Shown here piece after piece: positions 24,598 to 33,705 of a stretch of 42,556 nt of DNA. The DNA is taken from NCBI GenBank assembly GCA_905236805.1, contig CAJOPH010000072.1, forward strand, positions 1 through 42,556. Reading direction: 5' to 3'. The DNA comes from an uncultured Eubacterium sp. GTDB taxonomy: Bacteria > Bacillota > Clostridia > Lachnospirales > Lachnospiraceae. The position numbers and the translations under genes were made by a program. The notes below the pieces were generated by a model. The model saw only the letters and a list, made by a program, of their open reading frames with translations, ran no database searches and was not told where the DNA came from. Position 1 is the stretch's first letter. Every line of letters starts with the position of its first letter.

Positions 24598-25650
24598 CTA
24601 CCATAAGTATCCATCACTTACCAGCTCTTTTTTTAATTCCTCCAAAAGGTCATCTTCCTTAACCTTCCTTAAGACCTTCCCCTTCTTCATGATGATCCCT
24701 TCACCGTTCCCTCCGGCTATCCCGATGTCTGCATCCTTGGCCTCCCCGGGTCCATTGACCGCACATCCCATAACGGCTATTTTTATGGGCTTTTTTATGG
24801 AAAGCGCCATTTTTTCCACCCGGTTTGCCAGGGCTATTAAATCTATCTTTGTCCTTCCGCAGGTGGGGCAGGAAATGATTTCGGCTCCCGTCTTTCTTAG
24901 ATCAAGGGCAGAAAGTATGGTCTTTGCGGCCCTTATTTCCTCCACGGGGTCTCCCGTAAGCGACACCCTTACCGTATCACCTATTTTCTCATTGAGAAGA
25001 ATCCCTAAGCCCACGGCGGATCTAACAGAGCCGTTATATACGGTGCCTGATTCCGTAATCCCTACATGAAGCGGATATGGGGATTTTTTGTCAACCATCT
25101 CATATGCCCTTACACAGAGCATCACGTCGGATGATTTTATGCTTATTACTATATTGTCGTAACCTAAATCCTCTATGATCCTTACCTTATCCAACGCGCT
25201 CTCGGAGAGACCTTCCGGCGTAACCCCGTTATATTTTTCACGTATTTTTTTTTCCAAAGAACCTGAATTTACCCCCACCCTTATGGGAATATTTCTTTCC
25301 CCGGCCTTGTCCACGATTTTTTTAATGCCTTCCGTGCTCCCGATATTCCCGGGATTTATCCTTATCTTATCGGCACCGTTTTCAATGGATTTAACGGCCA
25401 GCCTGTAATCAAAATGTATGTCGCAGACCAAGGGGATATGGATTTTTTTCTTTATTTCCTTTATGGAATCACAAGATTCCATGTCAGGGACCGCACACCT
25501 TATGATGTCGCACCCGGCTTTCTCAAGTTCAAGGATCTGTTTTACCGTGGCATCTGCGTCCCTTGTGTCTGTGTTGGTCATGGACTGGATAAGGATTGGG
25601 TTTTTACCGCCTATTTTTTTATTTCCTATCTGTATTTCTTTTTTCATCAA
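24598..25650 (-). CDS. ispG: 4-hydroxy-3-methylbut-2-enyl diphosphate synthase
   Basis: 350 aa. The enzyme makes HMBPP from MEcPP in the MEP isoprenoid pathway and carries a [4Fe-4S] cluster. Cluster cysteines are visible in SCPTCGRTKID (about 262-266) and MGCAVNGPGEA (about 296). The N-terminal TIM barrel shows PILIQSMTNTDTRD and CDIHFDYRLA. The start codon overlaps the rseP stop by 4 nt (ATGA), and polC follows after 6 nt. dxr is two genes upstream, so two steps of one pathway sit in the same operon. It needs reduced ferredoxin or flavodoxin as electron donor, as is known for the family. Confidence 0.97.
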   Translation of the reverse strand: MMKKEIQIGNKKIGGKNPILIQSMTNTDTRDADATVKQILELEKAGCDIIRCAVPDMESCDSIKEIKKKIHIPLVCDIHFDYRLAVKSIENGADKIRINPGNIGSTEGIKKIVDKAGERNIPIRVGVNSGSLEKKIREKYNGVTPEGLSESALDKVRIIEDLGYDNIVISIKSSDVMLCVRAYEMVDKKSPYPLHVGITESGTVYNGSVRSAVGLGILLNEKIGDTVRVSLTGDPVEEIRAAKTILSALDLRKTGAEIISCPTCGRTKIDLIALANRVEKMALSIKKPIKIAVMGCAVNGPGEAKDADIGIAGGNGEGIIMKKGKVLRKVKEDDLLEELKKELVSDGYLW

Positions 25651-26684
25651 AAAAGATTCCTAATGTCATTTGCCATTATGACGACCATAAGCCCCAGAAG
25701 GATCATAAGCCCCGCAAAATGCACCATGGCTTCTTTTTCAGGATTTACCCTCTTTCCCCGGATAGCTTCAATGATAAGGAAGATAAGCCTTCCTCCGTCC
25801 AGTGCAGGTATGGGCAAAAGATTCATTACGCCAAGGTTTGCGGTAAGGAGTATCGATATGTTCATAAGGTTTACCACTACCGCAAAAATACTGACTTCAA
25901 GGCTTTGTGTATAGGTCTGTCCTATGGTGTTTACTATCCCCACGGGTCCCGAAACATCATTTAATGAGACATTTCCCGTCACCATGAGCTTTAGGCTGTC
26001 TATTGTCACGGCTATCCAGTACTTTACCTCGTAAAAGCTATATCCTATGATCTTTAAGGGATTAACCTTTTTTCTTTCCGAACCTACCACTCCCAAAAGA
26101 TACCTTCCCGACTCCTCGTCATATTTAGGAGAAAGCCGGCAGGTGTTTTTTTCACCGTCCCTTATGTAGGTAATGGTAAGGACATCGTCTGCCTTGCCGG
26201 GATGAAGGGTTAGGTAATTTGAAATATCCCTGTATACCCCTATATGGGTGCCATCTATACCGGTGATCTTATCTCCCTGCTTAAGGCCTGCCTCCATGGC
26301 CGCACTTCCATCCACCACCTCTGAAATATATGGCTCATCTACCCCTATCATGGAAATAAGGACGATAGATAGTAAAAATGCCAGAATAAAATTAAAAAAA
26401 GGTCCCGCAAATACCACCGCCATCCTGGCCCACACGCTCTTTTGGGAGAAGGACTTTGGGTCATCTGAAGCTTCATCCTCACCCGTCATTACGCAGGCTC
26501 CCCCAAAGGGAAGAAGCTTTATGCAATAAAAAGTCTCTCCCTTCTTAAAGCCCACAAGCTTTGGTCCCAAACCCACGGAAAACTCTTCCACCCTTATGCC
26601 ATTTTTCTTTGCCACTATGCAGTGCCCAAACTCATGAAAAATGATTATCAGGCTGAAGATCAAAATAGCTATCACTATACTCAT
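25647..26684 (-). CDS. rseP: Site-2 protease, RIP metalloprotease
   Basis: 345 aa membrane zinc protease of the M50 family. The zinc site is HEFGH (His17, Glu18, His21) in the first helix, with the distal metal ligand in NLLPIPALDGG (about 290). One PDZ domain lies at about 105-190 (ISEVVDGSAAMEAGLKQGDKI). The last helices are near 295-340. It performs intramembrane cleavage of anti-sigma factors or leftover signal peptides; the substrate here is unknown. The order cdsA-dxr-rseP-ispG is a standard Firmicutes arrangement. The ribosome binding site GAGGGAA supports the start. Confidence 0.96.
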   Translation of the reverse strand: MSIVIAILIFSLIIIFHEFGHCIVAKKNGIRVEEFSVGLGPKLVGFKKGETFYCIKLLPFGGACVMTGEDEASDDPKSFSQKSVWARMAVVFAGPFFNFILAFLLSIVLISMIGVDEPYISEVVDGSAAMEAGLKQGDKITGIDGTHIGVYRDISNYLTLHPGKADDVLTITYIRDGEKNTCRLSPKYDEESGRYLLGVVGSERKKVNPLKIIGYSFYEVKYWIAVTIDSLKLMVTGNVSLNDVSGPVGIVNTIGQTYTQSLEVSIFAVVVNLMNISILLTANLGVMNLLPIPALDGGRLIFLIIEAIRGKRVNPEKEAMVHFAGLMILLGLMVVIMANDIRNLF

Positions 26685-26707
26685 AGATCATTCCCTCATT
26701 CACATAT

Positions 26708-27856
26708 TTACTTTCCTATGTATTCCTTCGCCTCTTCCATTACTCCAAGGATATCATCCACCGAAGGGTTTGCGATGAAAGGCATCTTTTCGATGCATTT
26801 TTCTATCATGTCAGGAATATCCAAAAAACCTATCTTCCCATCAAGGAATTTCCCTACGGCTATCTCATTTGCGGCATTATATACCGCAGGGACATTCCCA
26901 CCCTTTTCCATGGCATAAAACGCAAGTCCAAGACCTTTAAAAACCTTGATATCGGGCTTTTCAAAGGTAAGGCTTCCCAATTCAAAAAGGTCAAGTTCAT
27001 TTTCTTTCATGGGGAGCCTCTTTGGATATGTAAGCGCATACTGGATGGGAAGCTTCATATCAGGAACACCCATCTGCGCTATCACGGCATTATCTTCAAA
27101 CTGCACCGCGGAATGAATGACAGATTCCGGATGTATCATCACCTCAATATCTTTGTAACAGGTATCAAAAAGCCAGCTTGCCTCCATCACCTCAAGACCC
27201 TTATTTACCAATGTGGCTGAATCTACGGTGATCTTTTTTCCCATGTTCCAGTTTGGATGTTTTAAGGCATCCCCGACAGTCACTTTTTCAAGGTCTTTTA
27301 ATGAATATCCCCTGAAAGGTCCCCCCGAACATGTAAGGATTATTTTTTTTATCTTATTTTCCCTTTCCCCGTTAAGGGACTGGAAAATCGCGGAATGCTC
27401 GCTGTCTACGGGGAGTATGGGGACATTTTTTTCTTTTGCAAGGGGCATTATGATATGCCCGGCGCATACCAGGGTTTCCTTGTTCGCAAGGGCAATCTTT
27501 TTTTGGCTCTTTATAGCCCAAAGGGTGGGGAGTATGCCTATCATTCCCACCACTGCGGATAACAGATACTCCGAATCATTGTCACAGGCGCACTCAATAA
27601 GGCCATCCATCCCATAAAGGACCCCTACATCAAGGTCTTTTACCTTATGCTTTAGTTCAAGGGCTTTATCTTCTTCAAATACGCAGACCTTTTTGGGCTT
27701 AAATTCCCTGATCTGTTTTTCCAGCTCCTTTATGTTGCTTTTTGCGGCCAAGGTTTCTACCTTCATTTCAGGATTGTTCCTTACCACTTCAAGACCCTGG
27801 CTTCCTATGGAGCCTGTGGAGCCTATGATTGATATTTTCTTGATTTTCTTAAACAA
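26708..27856 (-). CDS. dxr: 1-deoxy-D-xylulose 5-phosphate reductoisomerase
   Basis: 382 aa. The enzyme makes MEP from DXP using NADPH and a divalent metal. The NADPH-binding motif GSTGSIGSQ is at about 12-20. Catalytic/metal motifs: ANKETLVCAG, PVDSEHSAIFQ (Asp and Glu ligands), and HPNWNMGKKITVDSATLVNKGLEVMEA. The start is TTG, preceded by GAGGA at 8 nt. An ATG 4 nt earlier is out of frame and stops after three codons, so the TTG is preferred. Located 11 nt after cdsA. Confidence 0.97.
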   Translation of the reverse strand: MFKKIKKISIIGSTGSIGSQGLEVVRNNPEMKVETLAAKSNIKELEKQIREFKPKKVCVFEEDKALELKHKVKDLDVGVLYGMDGLIECACDNDSEYLLSAVVGMIGILPTLWAIKSQKKIALANKETLVCAGHIIMPLAKEKNVPILPVDSEHSAIFQSLNGERENKIKKIILTCSGGPFRGYSLKDLEKVTVGDALKHPNWNMGKKITVDSATLVNKGLEVMEASWLFDTCYKDIEVMIHPESVIHSAVQFEDNAVIAQMGVPDMKLPIQYALTYPKRLPMKENELDLFELGSLTFEKPDIKVFKGLGLAFYAMEKGGNVPAVYNAANEIAVGKFLDGKIGFLDIPDMIEKCIEKMPFIANPSVDDILGVMEEAKEYIGK

Positions 27857-27867
27857 GCATTAAGTCC

Positions 27868-28671
27868 TCATTTCAAACACATGGCAATGGCATAAACCAA
27901 TGGAGCCGTCACCATCACGGAATCAAATCTGTCCATTATCCCCCCATGCCCCGGGATAAGGTTTCCATAGTCCTTTATTCCTTTTTCCCTCTTTATGCCG
28001 GAAGCAAAAAGGTCACCGGCCTGGGAAAAGACGGAAGCTATCGCACAGATGGCGGGAAAAATATATAATACATTTCTGTCAAACCCAAAAAAGCTAACAA
28101 CCACTTCCGCATATATAAACCCTAGCAATCCTGCTCCCACAACGCCCCCCACGGCCCCCTCGATGGATTTTTTGGGGCTTAAGGTGGGTGAGAGCCTGTG
28201 CTTTCCAAAGAGCCTTCCTACGCAGTACGCCATGGTGTCACATCCCCATGAGGAAATAAATATCAGCCACGAATAAAAAAGCCCCCCCTCCATCCCCCTC
28301 ACTAAGGGAATAAATGACAAAAGTAAAGGCGCATAAAGCACCCCAAATAAGGTATGGGCTATTTCACCCGAAGATATCTTTGGGTATGAAAGCACGTATA
28401 CCATAAAAAGGATAAGGATAAGCCCCGCAAATACCAGGTATATATACCCTTCCATGCCAAACATCAAAACCAGGAAAATAATCCCCGAAGCCACAAACCC
28501 GAGAACGCACAAAACAATCTTTTCCGTAAGTCCAAAGGCTTTGTACAACTCGTACAAGGCTACGAAGGATATAAGGGCAAAGCCTGTTACGGTAACAGCC
28601 TTTCCGGGAATGATCAAAGCCAAAAGAACCAAAATAAGGACTATCCCACTTAAAAGCCTTTTTAAAAACAT
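27868..28671 (-). CDS. cdsA: Phosphatidate cytidylyltransferase (CDP-diglyceride synthase)
   Basis: 267 aa, about eight membrane helices. It makes CDP-diacylglycerol from phosphatidate and CTP for phospholipid synthesis. Family signatures: LSPKKSIEGAVGG (about 165-177) and the C-terminal GIKDYGNLIPGHGGIMDRFDS (about 230-250), which holds the catalytic Asp residues. The start has GGAG 6 nt upstream, just after the uppS stop. The order uppS-cdsA-dxr is conserved across Firmicutes. Confidence 0.96.
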   Translation of the reverse strand: MFLKRLLSGIVLILVLLALIIPGKAVTVTGFALISFVALYELYKAFGLTEKIVLCVLGFVASGIIFLVLMFGMEGYIYLVFAGLILILFMVYVLSYPKISSGEIAHTLFGVLYAPLLLSFIPLVRGMEGGLFYSWLIFISSWGCDTMAYCVGRLFGKHRLSPTLSPKKSIEGAVGGVVGAGLLGFIYAEVVVSFFGFDRNVLYIFPAICAIASVFSQAGDLFASGIKREKGIKDYGNLIPGHGGIMDRFDSVMVTAPLVYAIAMCLK

Positions 28672-28674
28672 TGC

Positions 28675-29376
28675 CTACTCCTTTAACCCGCCGTACCTTC
28701 TGTCCCTTTTTTCGTAAACATCTATGGCCTCTTTAAGATCTTCTTTCGAAAACTCAGGCCACATCCTGTCCGTGAAGTACAGCTCTGCATATGAAAGCTG
28801 CCACATCAAAAAATTAGAAAGCCTCATCTCACCGCCTGTCCTTATCAGAAGGTCAGGGTCAGGGATATCTTTGGTATCTAAATAAGAGCTTATGGTCTCT
28901 TGGGTGATACGAAACGGCTTTCCTTCGGAATCCATTTCATCATAGGCTTTATTTACAGCCCTTACTATCTCATCCCGGCCGCCGTAGTTTATGGCAAGCT
29001 GCATCTTAAGGCCTGTGTTTTTTGATGAGGCATCCTCGAGGTTTAGTATGTCTTTTTGGAGCTTTTGGGAAAGCCTTGATATATCGCCTATCACCCTTAC
29101 GCGGATATTGTTTTTGGTAGTCTTTTTGATGGAGGTCTTCATATAGTCCGAAAGAAGAGCCATAAGCTTATCTACTTCTTTTTGGGGTCTTTCCCAGTTC
29201 TCCGTGGAAAAGGCGTAATATGTAATATACTCTATCCCAAGATTATCCGCGGCTTCGGCAATTTTTTCCACGTTTTTGGCTCCCATCGTATGCCCTGCCT
29301 CCCTGGGAAGGGCCCTTTTTTTTGCCCATCTGCCGTTTCCGTCCATTATAATGGCTACATGCCTCGGAACTGCCAT
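28675..29376 (-). CDS. uppS: Undecaprenyl diphosphate synthase
   Basis: 233 aa from the ATG at 29376, which follows GGAGGG; this gives the normal N-terminus MAVPRHVAIIMDGNGRWA. The track ORF begins at a GTG 19 codons earlier without a clear ribosome binding site. The enzyme adds eight cis isoprene units to FPP to make the C55 lipid carrier for peptidoglycan. Motifs: IIMDGNGRWAKKR with catalytic Asp12, YAFSTENWERP, and RTGGEMRLSNFLMWQLSYAEL with the diphosphate-binding Arg. It uses isoprenoid precursors whose MEP enzymes are encoded in the same operon. Confidence 0.96.
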   Translation of the reverse strand: MAVPRHVAIIMDGNGRWAKKRALPREAGHTMGAKNVEKIAEAADNLGIEYITYYAFSTENWERPQKEVDKLMALLSDYMKTSIKKTTKNNIRVRVIGDISRLSQKLQKDILNLEDASSKNTGLKMQLAINYGGRDEIVRAVNKAYDEMDSEGKPFRITQETISSYLDTKDIPDPDLLIRTGGEMRLSNFLMWQLSYAELYFTDRMWPEFSKEDLKEAIDVYEKRDRRYGGLKE

Positions 29377-29447
29377 ACAACCCTCCATGTGAATTTCATC
29401 TTCTTGGGAACTTGTACCTATAGCAAAGCGCACAATTAAGAAGATAC

Positions 29448-29473
29448 GGGGACACAGATTGCACCATGTCCCC
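29448..29473 (-). other. Hairpin between frr and uppS
   Basis: A 7-bp perfect stem GGGGACA/TGTCCCC with a 12-nt loop is followed on the minus strand by GTATCTTCTTAATT. The T content after it is too low for a strong terminator. It could cause partial termination or mRNA processing between frr and uppS. Confidence 0.4.
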
Positions 29474-29498
29474 GCCCTAAGATCCTAACAGTACAATT

Positions 29499-30047
29499 TC
29501 ATACCGCCATTACTTCTTTTATTTTTTCTTCCACAGCCTCGTCCATCTCCTTGATATATTTGTCGGTGAGCTTTTGAATCTTTTCCTGAAGCTCTTCTTC
29601 TTCATTCTCGGAGATATCACCTGCCTTTTGGGATTTTTTCGCGGCCTCATTGGCATCCCTGCGGATGTTCCTTATGGCCACCTTGCCATTTTCACCCTTT
29701 TTCTTGACATCCTTCGAGACTTCTTTTCGCCTCTCCTCAGTCATCTCGGGAAATACTAGGCGGATGGTTTTTCCGTCGTTGGTAGGATTAATCCCCAAAT
29801 CCGATGTCAGAAGGGCCTTTTCTATGGTTCCCAGCATATTCTGCTCCCAGGGACTTATCTGTATGATCCTTGCCTCGGGGACAGCTATATTGGCTACCTG
29901 GTTTATCGGGGTGGGAGAACCGTAATAATCCACCGTAATCTTATCCAAGACATGGGGGTTCGCCCTTCCTACCCTGATGCTCCCGAATTCTGAAAGCAGA
30001 TTTTTGTAAGACTTTTTCATCTTGTCTTCGTAAACATTGATATCCAT
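29499..30047 (-). CDS. frr: Ribosome recycling factor
   Basis: 182 aa, the usual length. It splits post-termination ribosomes with EF-G. Recognisable signatures: the N-terminal KMKKSYKNLLSEFGSIRVGRANPHVLDKITVDYYGSPTPINQ region, ISPWEQNMLGTIEKAL, LTEERRKEVSKDVKKKGENGKVAIRNIRRDA (read here as MTEERRKE), and a terminal helix EMDEAVEEKIKEVMAV. It follows pyrH by 24 nt with an AAGGAGG-type ribosome binding site. The pair pyrH-frr is almost universal. Confidence 0.97.
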   Translation of the reverse strand: MDINVYEDKMKKSYKNLLSEFGSIRVGRANPHVLDKITVDYYGSPTPINQVANIAVPEARIIQISPWEQNMLGTIEKALLTSDLGINPTNDGKTIRLVFPEMTEERRKEVSKDVKKKGENGKVAIRNIRRDANEAAKKSQKAGDISENEEEELQEKIQKLTDKYIKEMDEAVEEKIKEVMAV

Positions 30048-30071
30048 GAACCTATCCTCCTTGAAAAAGCA

Positions 30072-30767
30072 TCAGACGGTGATCTTTGTCCCGGTAAATT
30101 TGCCTGTCATGCTGTTTATTATGGAATTTTCTCCCTTTAGGGCGAACACATACATCGGAATCTTGTGCTCTGATAAAAGCGCTGAAGCCGCAAGATCTAT
30201 CACGCCCAGCTTTTCTTCGACCACTTTTTCGATGGAAATCTCATCGTACTTTATGGCATCCTTGTATGTCTTTGGATCTTTGTCATAAACACCGTCTACC
30301 GCCTTGGCCAGGTAGATGCAAGAAGCCTCCATTTCAATGGCCCTTAGGACGGTGGCCGTGTCAGTAGAAAAATAAGGGTGTCCGGTCCCCCCGGCGAAAA
30401 AAACAGCCTTTCCCTCATCGAGATCTTCCATGAGGCGGTCTTTGGAATAAAGATTTGAGAAATCAGCGCATTCAAAGGGTGTAAGTATGTCAGTCCTTAT
30501 ACCTTCGGAACGGAAAATCTCAGACACATATATGCAATTCATGACCGTGGCAAGCATCCCTATCTGATCGGCCTTTGTTCTTTCTATGGATGATGACGAC
30601 CTGCCCCTCCAGAAGTTTCCTCCGCCTATGACTACGCCAAGACGGATTCCGGTATCCATCGCCCCCTTTACCTGGGAAGCAACATTCTTTACTGTATCTT
30701 CGTCAAAACCAAAACCCTTATCCCCGGACAAGGCCTCGCCACTTAGCTTTAGAAGGATGGATTTCAT
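30072..30767 (-). CDS. pyrH: UMP kinase
   Basis: 231 aa hexameric amino-acid-kinase-fold enzyme that phosphorylates UMP to UDP. Motifs: LKLSGEALSGDKGFGFDE (phosphate binding), GVVIGGGNFWRGR, and VFFAGGTGHPYFSTDTATVLRAIE. GTP activation and UTP inhibition are typical of the family. The start is 3 nt after the bactofilin stop, so it is probably translated by reinitiation. In most Firmicutes tsf directly precedes pyrH; here two extra genes intervene. Confidence 0.97.
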   Translation of the reverse strand: MKSILLKLSGEALSGDKGFGFDEDTVKNVASQVKGAMDTGIRLGVVIGGGNFWRGRSSSSIERTKADQIGMLATVMNCIYVSEIFRSEGIRTDILTPFECADFSNLYSKDRLMEDLDEGKAVFFAGGTGHPYFSTDTATVLRAIEMEASCIYLAKAVDGVYDKDPKTYKDAIKYDEISIEKVVEEKLGVIDLAASALLSEHKIPMYVFALKGENSIINSMTGKFTGTKITV

Positions 30768-30770
30768 ACA

Positions 30771-31685
30771 TTACGCCTCTGATATCTTTCCGAAGAGCTC
30801 ATCCACATCCACATCTGCGTATGCCTGTGAGCAGAAGCCCTCGATAACAGCTCCGTTGTTTATCTGTACTGACTTTGACTTTATGTTTCCCACTATGATG
30901 GCCGTGGTATCTACTATGACAGGTCCCCTAACGTCAAGATCTCCCTTTACCGCACCTGCAATGACAGCAGAAGAAGCCACTATATTTCCGACAATGACAG
31001 ACCCGTTTCCTATCTTCACCGACCCGTCGGAATTAATTTCGCCATCTACCCTTGCGGAATCCGCAAAGAACTCCTTGGAATTGGAATTTCCCCTGATCTT
31101 TCCGCTGATCATAAGCTTGCCATTGGTCTTGACATTACCATTTATAACTCCCCTTATCTCAACAGAACCAATGGACTCTAAGTCACCCGTGATGGTCATC
31201 CCCTTTGTGATGACGGCCATCTCAGCCTCATCAGTCTCATCTGACGACCCGAATATACCCTCCACATCTATCGGGGTCTGCGGCTCGTATTTTACGGCCT
31301 CCTTCGCCTCGTCGGTTCCAACAACAGGCTCATCCATAACCGGTTCCTCCTCATTTGTAATAACATCCTCAAAGACCACGTCAGATGTTTCCCCCAAAGA
31401 GGTATCCTGCGCAGTCTCTTCTTCATCTGCCTTCATATCCTCCGCTATGGCCTGATCCATATCCATGGGGATATCCTCATTTAAGGCCTCTACTGCGGCT
31501 GCCAAGTCTATCGTATCAGTCTCTCCTTCATCAGAATTTTTGGGAACTGATTCTTCTGCCGCATCCCCTATCTGTGCCTCATCTTCCGTGGTTTCCCCAT
31601 CCAATGCCTCTAAAGCATCTTCATCCGGAAGAAGGTCTCCTAACGCCTCTGAAAAATCTTCTTGATAATCCTTGAAAAAACTCAT
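30771..31685 (-). CDS. Bactofilin-family polymer-forming protein with long acidic N-terminus
   Basis: 304 aa from the ATG at 31685. The track's GTG at 31697 is inside the Shine-Dalgarno GGAGGT. Residues 1-160 are acidic and low in complexity (many Asp, Glu, Thr and Ala). The bactofilin beta-helix domain follows at about 165-300: TITGDLESIGSVEIRGVING, NGKLMISGKIRGN, GSVIVGNIVAS, GDLDVRGPVIVD and SVQINNGAVIEGF show the short repeating turns of the fold. Bactofilins form cytoskeletal filaments linked to cell-wall synthesis, shape or flagella. The preceding gene encodes a polysaccharide deacetylase, so a local role in peptidoglycan modification is plausible. The unusually long acidic tail distinguishes it from typical bactofilins of 110-200 aa. 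Confidence 0.85.
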   Translation of the reverse strand: MSFFKDYQEDFSEALGDLLPDEDALEALDGETTEDEAQIGDAAEESVPKNSDEGETDTIDLAAAVEALNEDIPMDMDQAIAEDMKADEEETAQDTSLGETSDVVFEDVITNEEEPVMDEPVVGTDEAKEAVKYEPQTPIDVEGIFGSSDETDEAEMAVITKGMTITGDLESIGSVEIRGVINGNVKTNGKLMISGKIRGNSNSKEFFADSARVDGEINSDGSVKIGNGSVIVGNIVASSAVIAGAVKGDLDVRGPVIVDTTAIIVGNIKSKSVQINNGAVIEGFCSQAYADVDVDELFGKISEA

Positions 31686-31706
31686 ATTTACCTCCACGAT
31701 CCCGGA

Positions 31707-32663
31707 TTATTTTACGGAATCACTGCTCACATGCTGAACCAAAGGAGTATCCTTATCTATAGCCTTTAAGGTAGCATCCCTCTTTTGGAGGGTCTCTATA
31801 AGGACGGGAAGCGCCGCTACGGTGTTCATCTTCGCGTTCGTATCATGAAGAAGAACCACTGCGGTCTTATGTTTCCCTATATCAGCCATGACTGTTTTTA
31901 TGACGCTTTTTTTTGTGTATGACTGACTGGTGGCATCTCCACCTGTGACATTCCAGTCAAAATAAGTAATATCCTCGCTGTTTAGGTAGGATATCAAATC
32001 CGCCATAGGGACATTTGACACCTCATTGGAACTGCCTCCGGGAAAACGAAACAGCCATGGCTTAACACCCGTAAGCTTCTCCAGTAGCTTTTGTTCTTTC
32101 TTTATTTCTTTTTTGAATGAATCCGAAGACTCATACAGGGAACTGTACTTGTGGGTATAGGAATGCATAGCCAGAACATGGCCCCTGTCCACTATTTCCT
32201 TACACATATCCTTGTATTTTTGAACCGATGTTCCCACCACGAAAAAAGTAGCCTTTACATCGTATTCATCCAGAATGTCCAAAATCTTTTCGGTATTATC
32301 CGAAGGTCCATCGTCAAATGTCAGGTAAATATCCTGATGAGCATCTATCCCGTACTCACCCGAAGCATCACTATTCCCATCCACCGTGGCAAGGGAAGCA
32401 TTGATATCCCCATAGTCCCCGTCGAACCTTTCCTGAAAATTGACCCTTCCCTGGGCATCCGCCGAAGCCACGGCTTCCAGTGTATCTATCCTCTTTTCGA
32501 GACCGGAAACTTTTTTGTTCAGCGAAAATACAAAATAAGAAAGAACAATACATACTATCAGCAACACGGTAAGGACAGCCACCAGGCTCCCCACAAGCCT
32601 TTTCCTGATGCGGGCAACCCTCCGGCTCCTCACCCTCTGCCTATGTAAATCATTGCTGCCCAT
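31707..32663 (-). CDS. Membrane-anchored polysaccharide deacetylase (NodB domain)
   Basis: 318 aa. A basic N-terminus (about 1-25) precedes one membrane helix (about 26-50) and a short coiled coil (LNKKVSGLEKRIDTLEAV), so the enzyme faces outside. The NodB domain covers about 120-305. The metal-site motifs are IYLTFDDGPSD (Asp-Asp) and MHSYTHKYSS (His-X3-His). RFPGGSSNE, FDWNVTGGDA and VVLLHDTN complete the catalytic site. A peptidoglycan N-acetylglucosamine or N-acetylmuramic acid deacetylase is most likely, which would give lysozyme resistance. It sits 27 nt after tsf and 21 nt before the bactofilin gene. Confidence 0.92.
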   Translation of the reverse strand: MGSNDLHRQRVRSRRVARIRKRLVGSLVAVLTVLLIVCIVLSYFVFSLNKKVSGLEKRIDTLEAVASADAQGRVNFQERFDGDYGDINASLATVDGNSDASGEYGIDAHQDIYLTFDDGPSDNTEKILDILDEYDVKATFFVVGTSVQKYKDMCKEIVDRGHVLAMHSYTHKYSSLYESSDSFKKEIKKEQKLLEKLTGVKPWLFRFPGGSSNEVSNVPMADLISYLNSEDITYFDWNVTGGDATSQSYTKKSVIKTVMADIGKHKTAVVLLHDTNAKMNTVAALPVLIETLQKRDATLKAIDKDTPLVQHVSSDSVK

Positions 32664-32690
32664 GTATGCACCTCTTGAACCCTAAGCGCA

Positions 32691-33629
32691 TCAGGAACCA
32701 AGCTGGGCGGCTACCTCCGCCGCAAAGTCGTCCTCCTTCTTCTCTATGCCTTCACCTGTCTCGAAACGCACGAAGCCGGCAATCGAAAGGGTCCCCCCTA
32801 CGGACTTGGATACTTGCTCTAAATACTTTCCAACGCTCTGCTTTCCATCTTCGGCCTTTACATATACCTGATCAAGCAGGCAGATTTCCTTCATTTCCTT
32901 GTTGACCCTTCCGGTAACTATCCCCTGGATGACCTTTTCAGGCTTTTTAGACTCCTTGGGATCGTTCATGATCTGTGCAAGAAGTATCTCCTTCTCATGA
33001 TCGATATATTCCTGCGAAATCTCGTCCTGGGATACATACTTGGGGTTCATGGCGGCTATCTGCATGGAAATGTTATTGAGCGCTTCCTTAACCTCATCAT
33101 TTACCACATCGGTCTTGGCAGATACTATGACACCGATCCTTCCCTCTCCATGCGTATACGTGGAAAGCAGCCCGTCCGTGGCAGTAACCTTCTTGAAACG
33201 CCTTATGGTAAGCTTTTCACCTATCACGGCTATCTGATCTACCAAAGCTTCCTTAACCGTCTTTGATGAATCCTTGATCCACGCTTCCTCCATGAATGCT
33301 TCTATATCTTCAGAATCAGATGCCAAAGCCTGGTTTGCCACGTCAGATACATACGCCCTGAACTTTTCGTTCTTGGCAACAAAATCCGTCTCGGAATTTA
33401 CCTCCACCACGACGGCTTTCTTATCCCCATCCGATGCAATCTTGCAAAGACCTTCCGCGGCTATCCTGTCCGCCTTCTTGTCTGCCTTGGCCTGCCCTTT
33501 CTTACGAAGCTCCTCTATGGCCTCATCCATATTTCCGTCAGTTTCCGCAAGAGCCTTCTTGCAGTCCATCATGCCGGCTCCCGTCTTCTCGCGAAGCTCT
33601 TTTACCATTGCAGCTGTAATTGCAGCCAT
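32691..33629 (-). CDS. tsf: Elongation factor Ts
   Basis: 312 aa nucleotide exchange factor for EF-Tu. The N-terminal UBA-like domain (ITAAMVKELREKTGAGMMDCKKAL) and the EF-Tu contact TDFVAKNEKF are standard. The later core includes NNISMQIAAMNPKYVSQDEI and the C-terminal coiled region DQVYVKAEDGKQSVGKYLEQV. The start follows ATAGGAGGATAAG, an excellent ribosome binding site. It is separated from rpsB by 184 nt containing two structured elements, so its level may be set apart from rpsB. Confidence 0.97.
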   Translation of the reverse strand: MAAITAAMVKELREKTGAGMMDCKKALAETDGNMDEAIEELRKKGQAKADKKADRIAAEGLCKIASDGDKKAVVVEVNSETDFVAKNEKFRAYVSDVANQALASDSEDIEAFMEEAWIKDSSKTVKEALVDQIAVIGEKLTIRRFKKVTATDGLLSTYTHGEGRIGVIVSAKTDVVNDEVKEALNNISMQIAAMNPKYVSQDEISQEYIDHEKEILLAQIMNDPKESKKPEKVIQGIVTGRVNKEMKEICLLDQVYVKAEDGKQSVGKYLEQVSKSVGGTLSIAGFVRFETGEGIEKKEDDFAAEVAAQLGS

Positions 33630-33705
33630 CTTATCCTCCTATCAAAAAAAATATGAAAAACACGAATTTCTCTGTTTCTTATTCAAGTCAGCCCCCAGCG
33701 GACTT

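Noticed and set aside
30586-31455. 289-aa plus-strand ORF
   Set aside because: Antisense to pyrH and the bactofilin gene; Ser/Thr/Pro-rich translation reflects the acidic Asp/Glu codons on the other strand.
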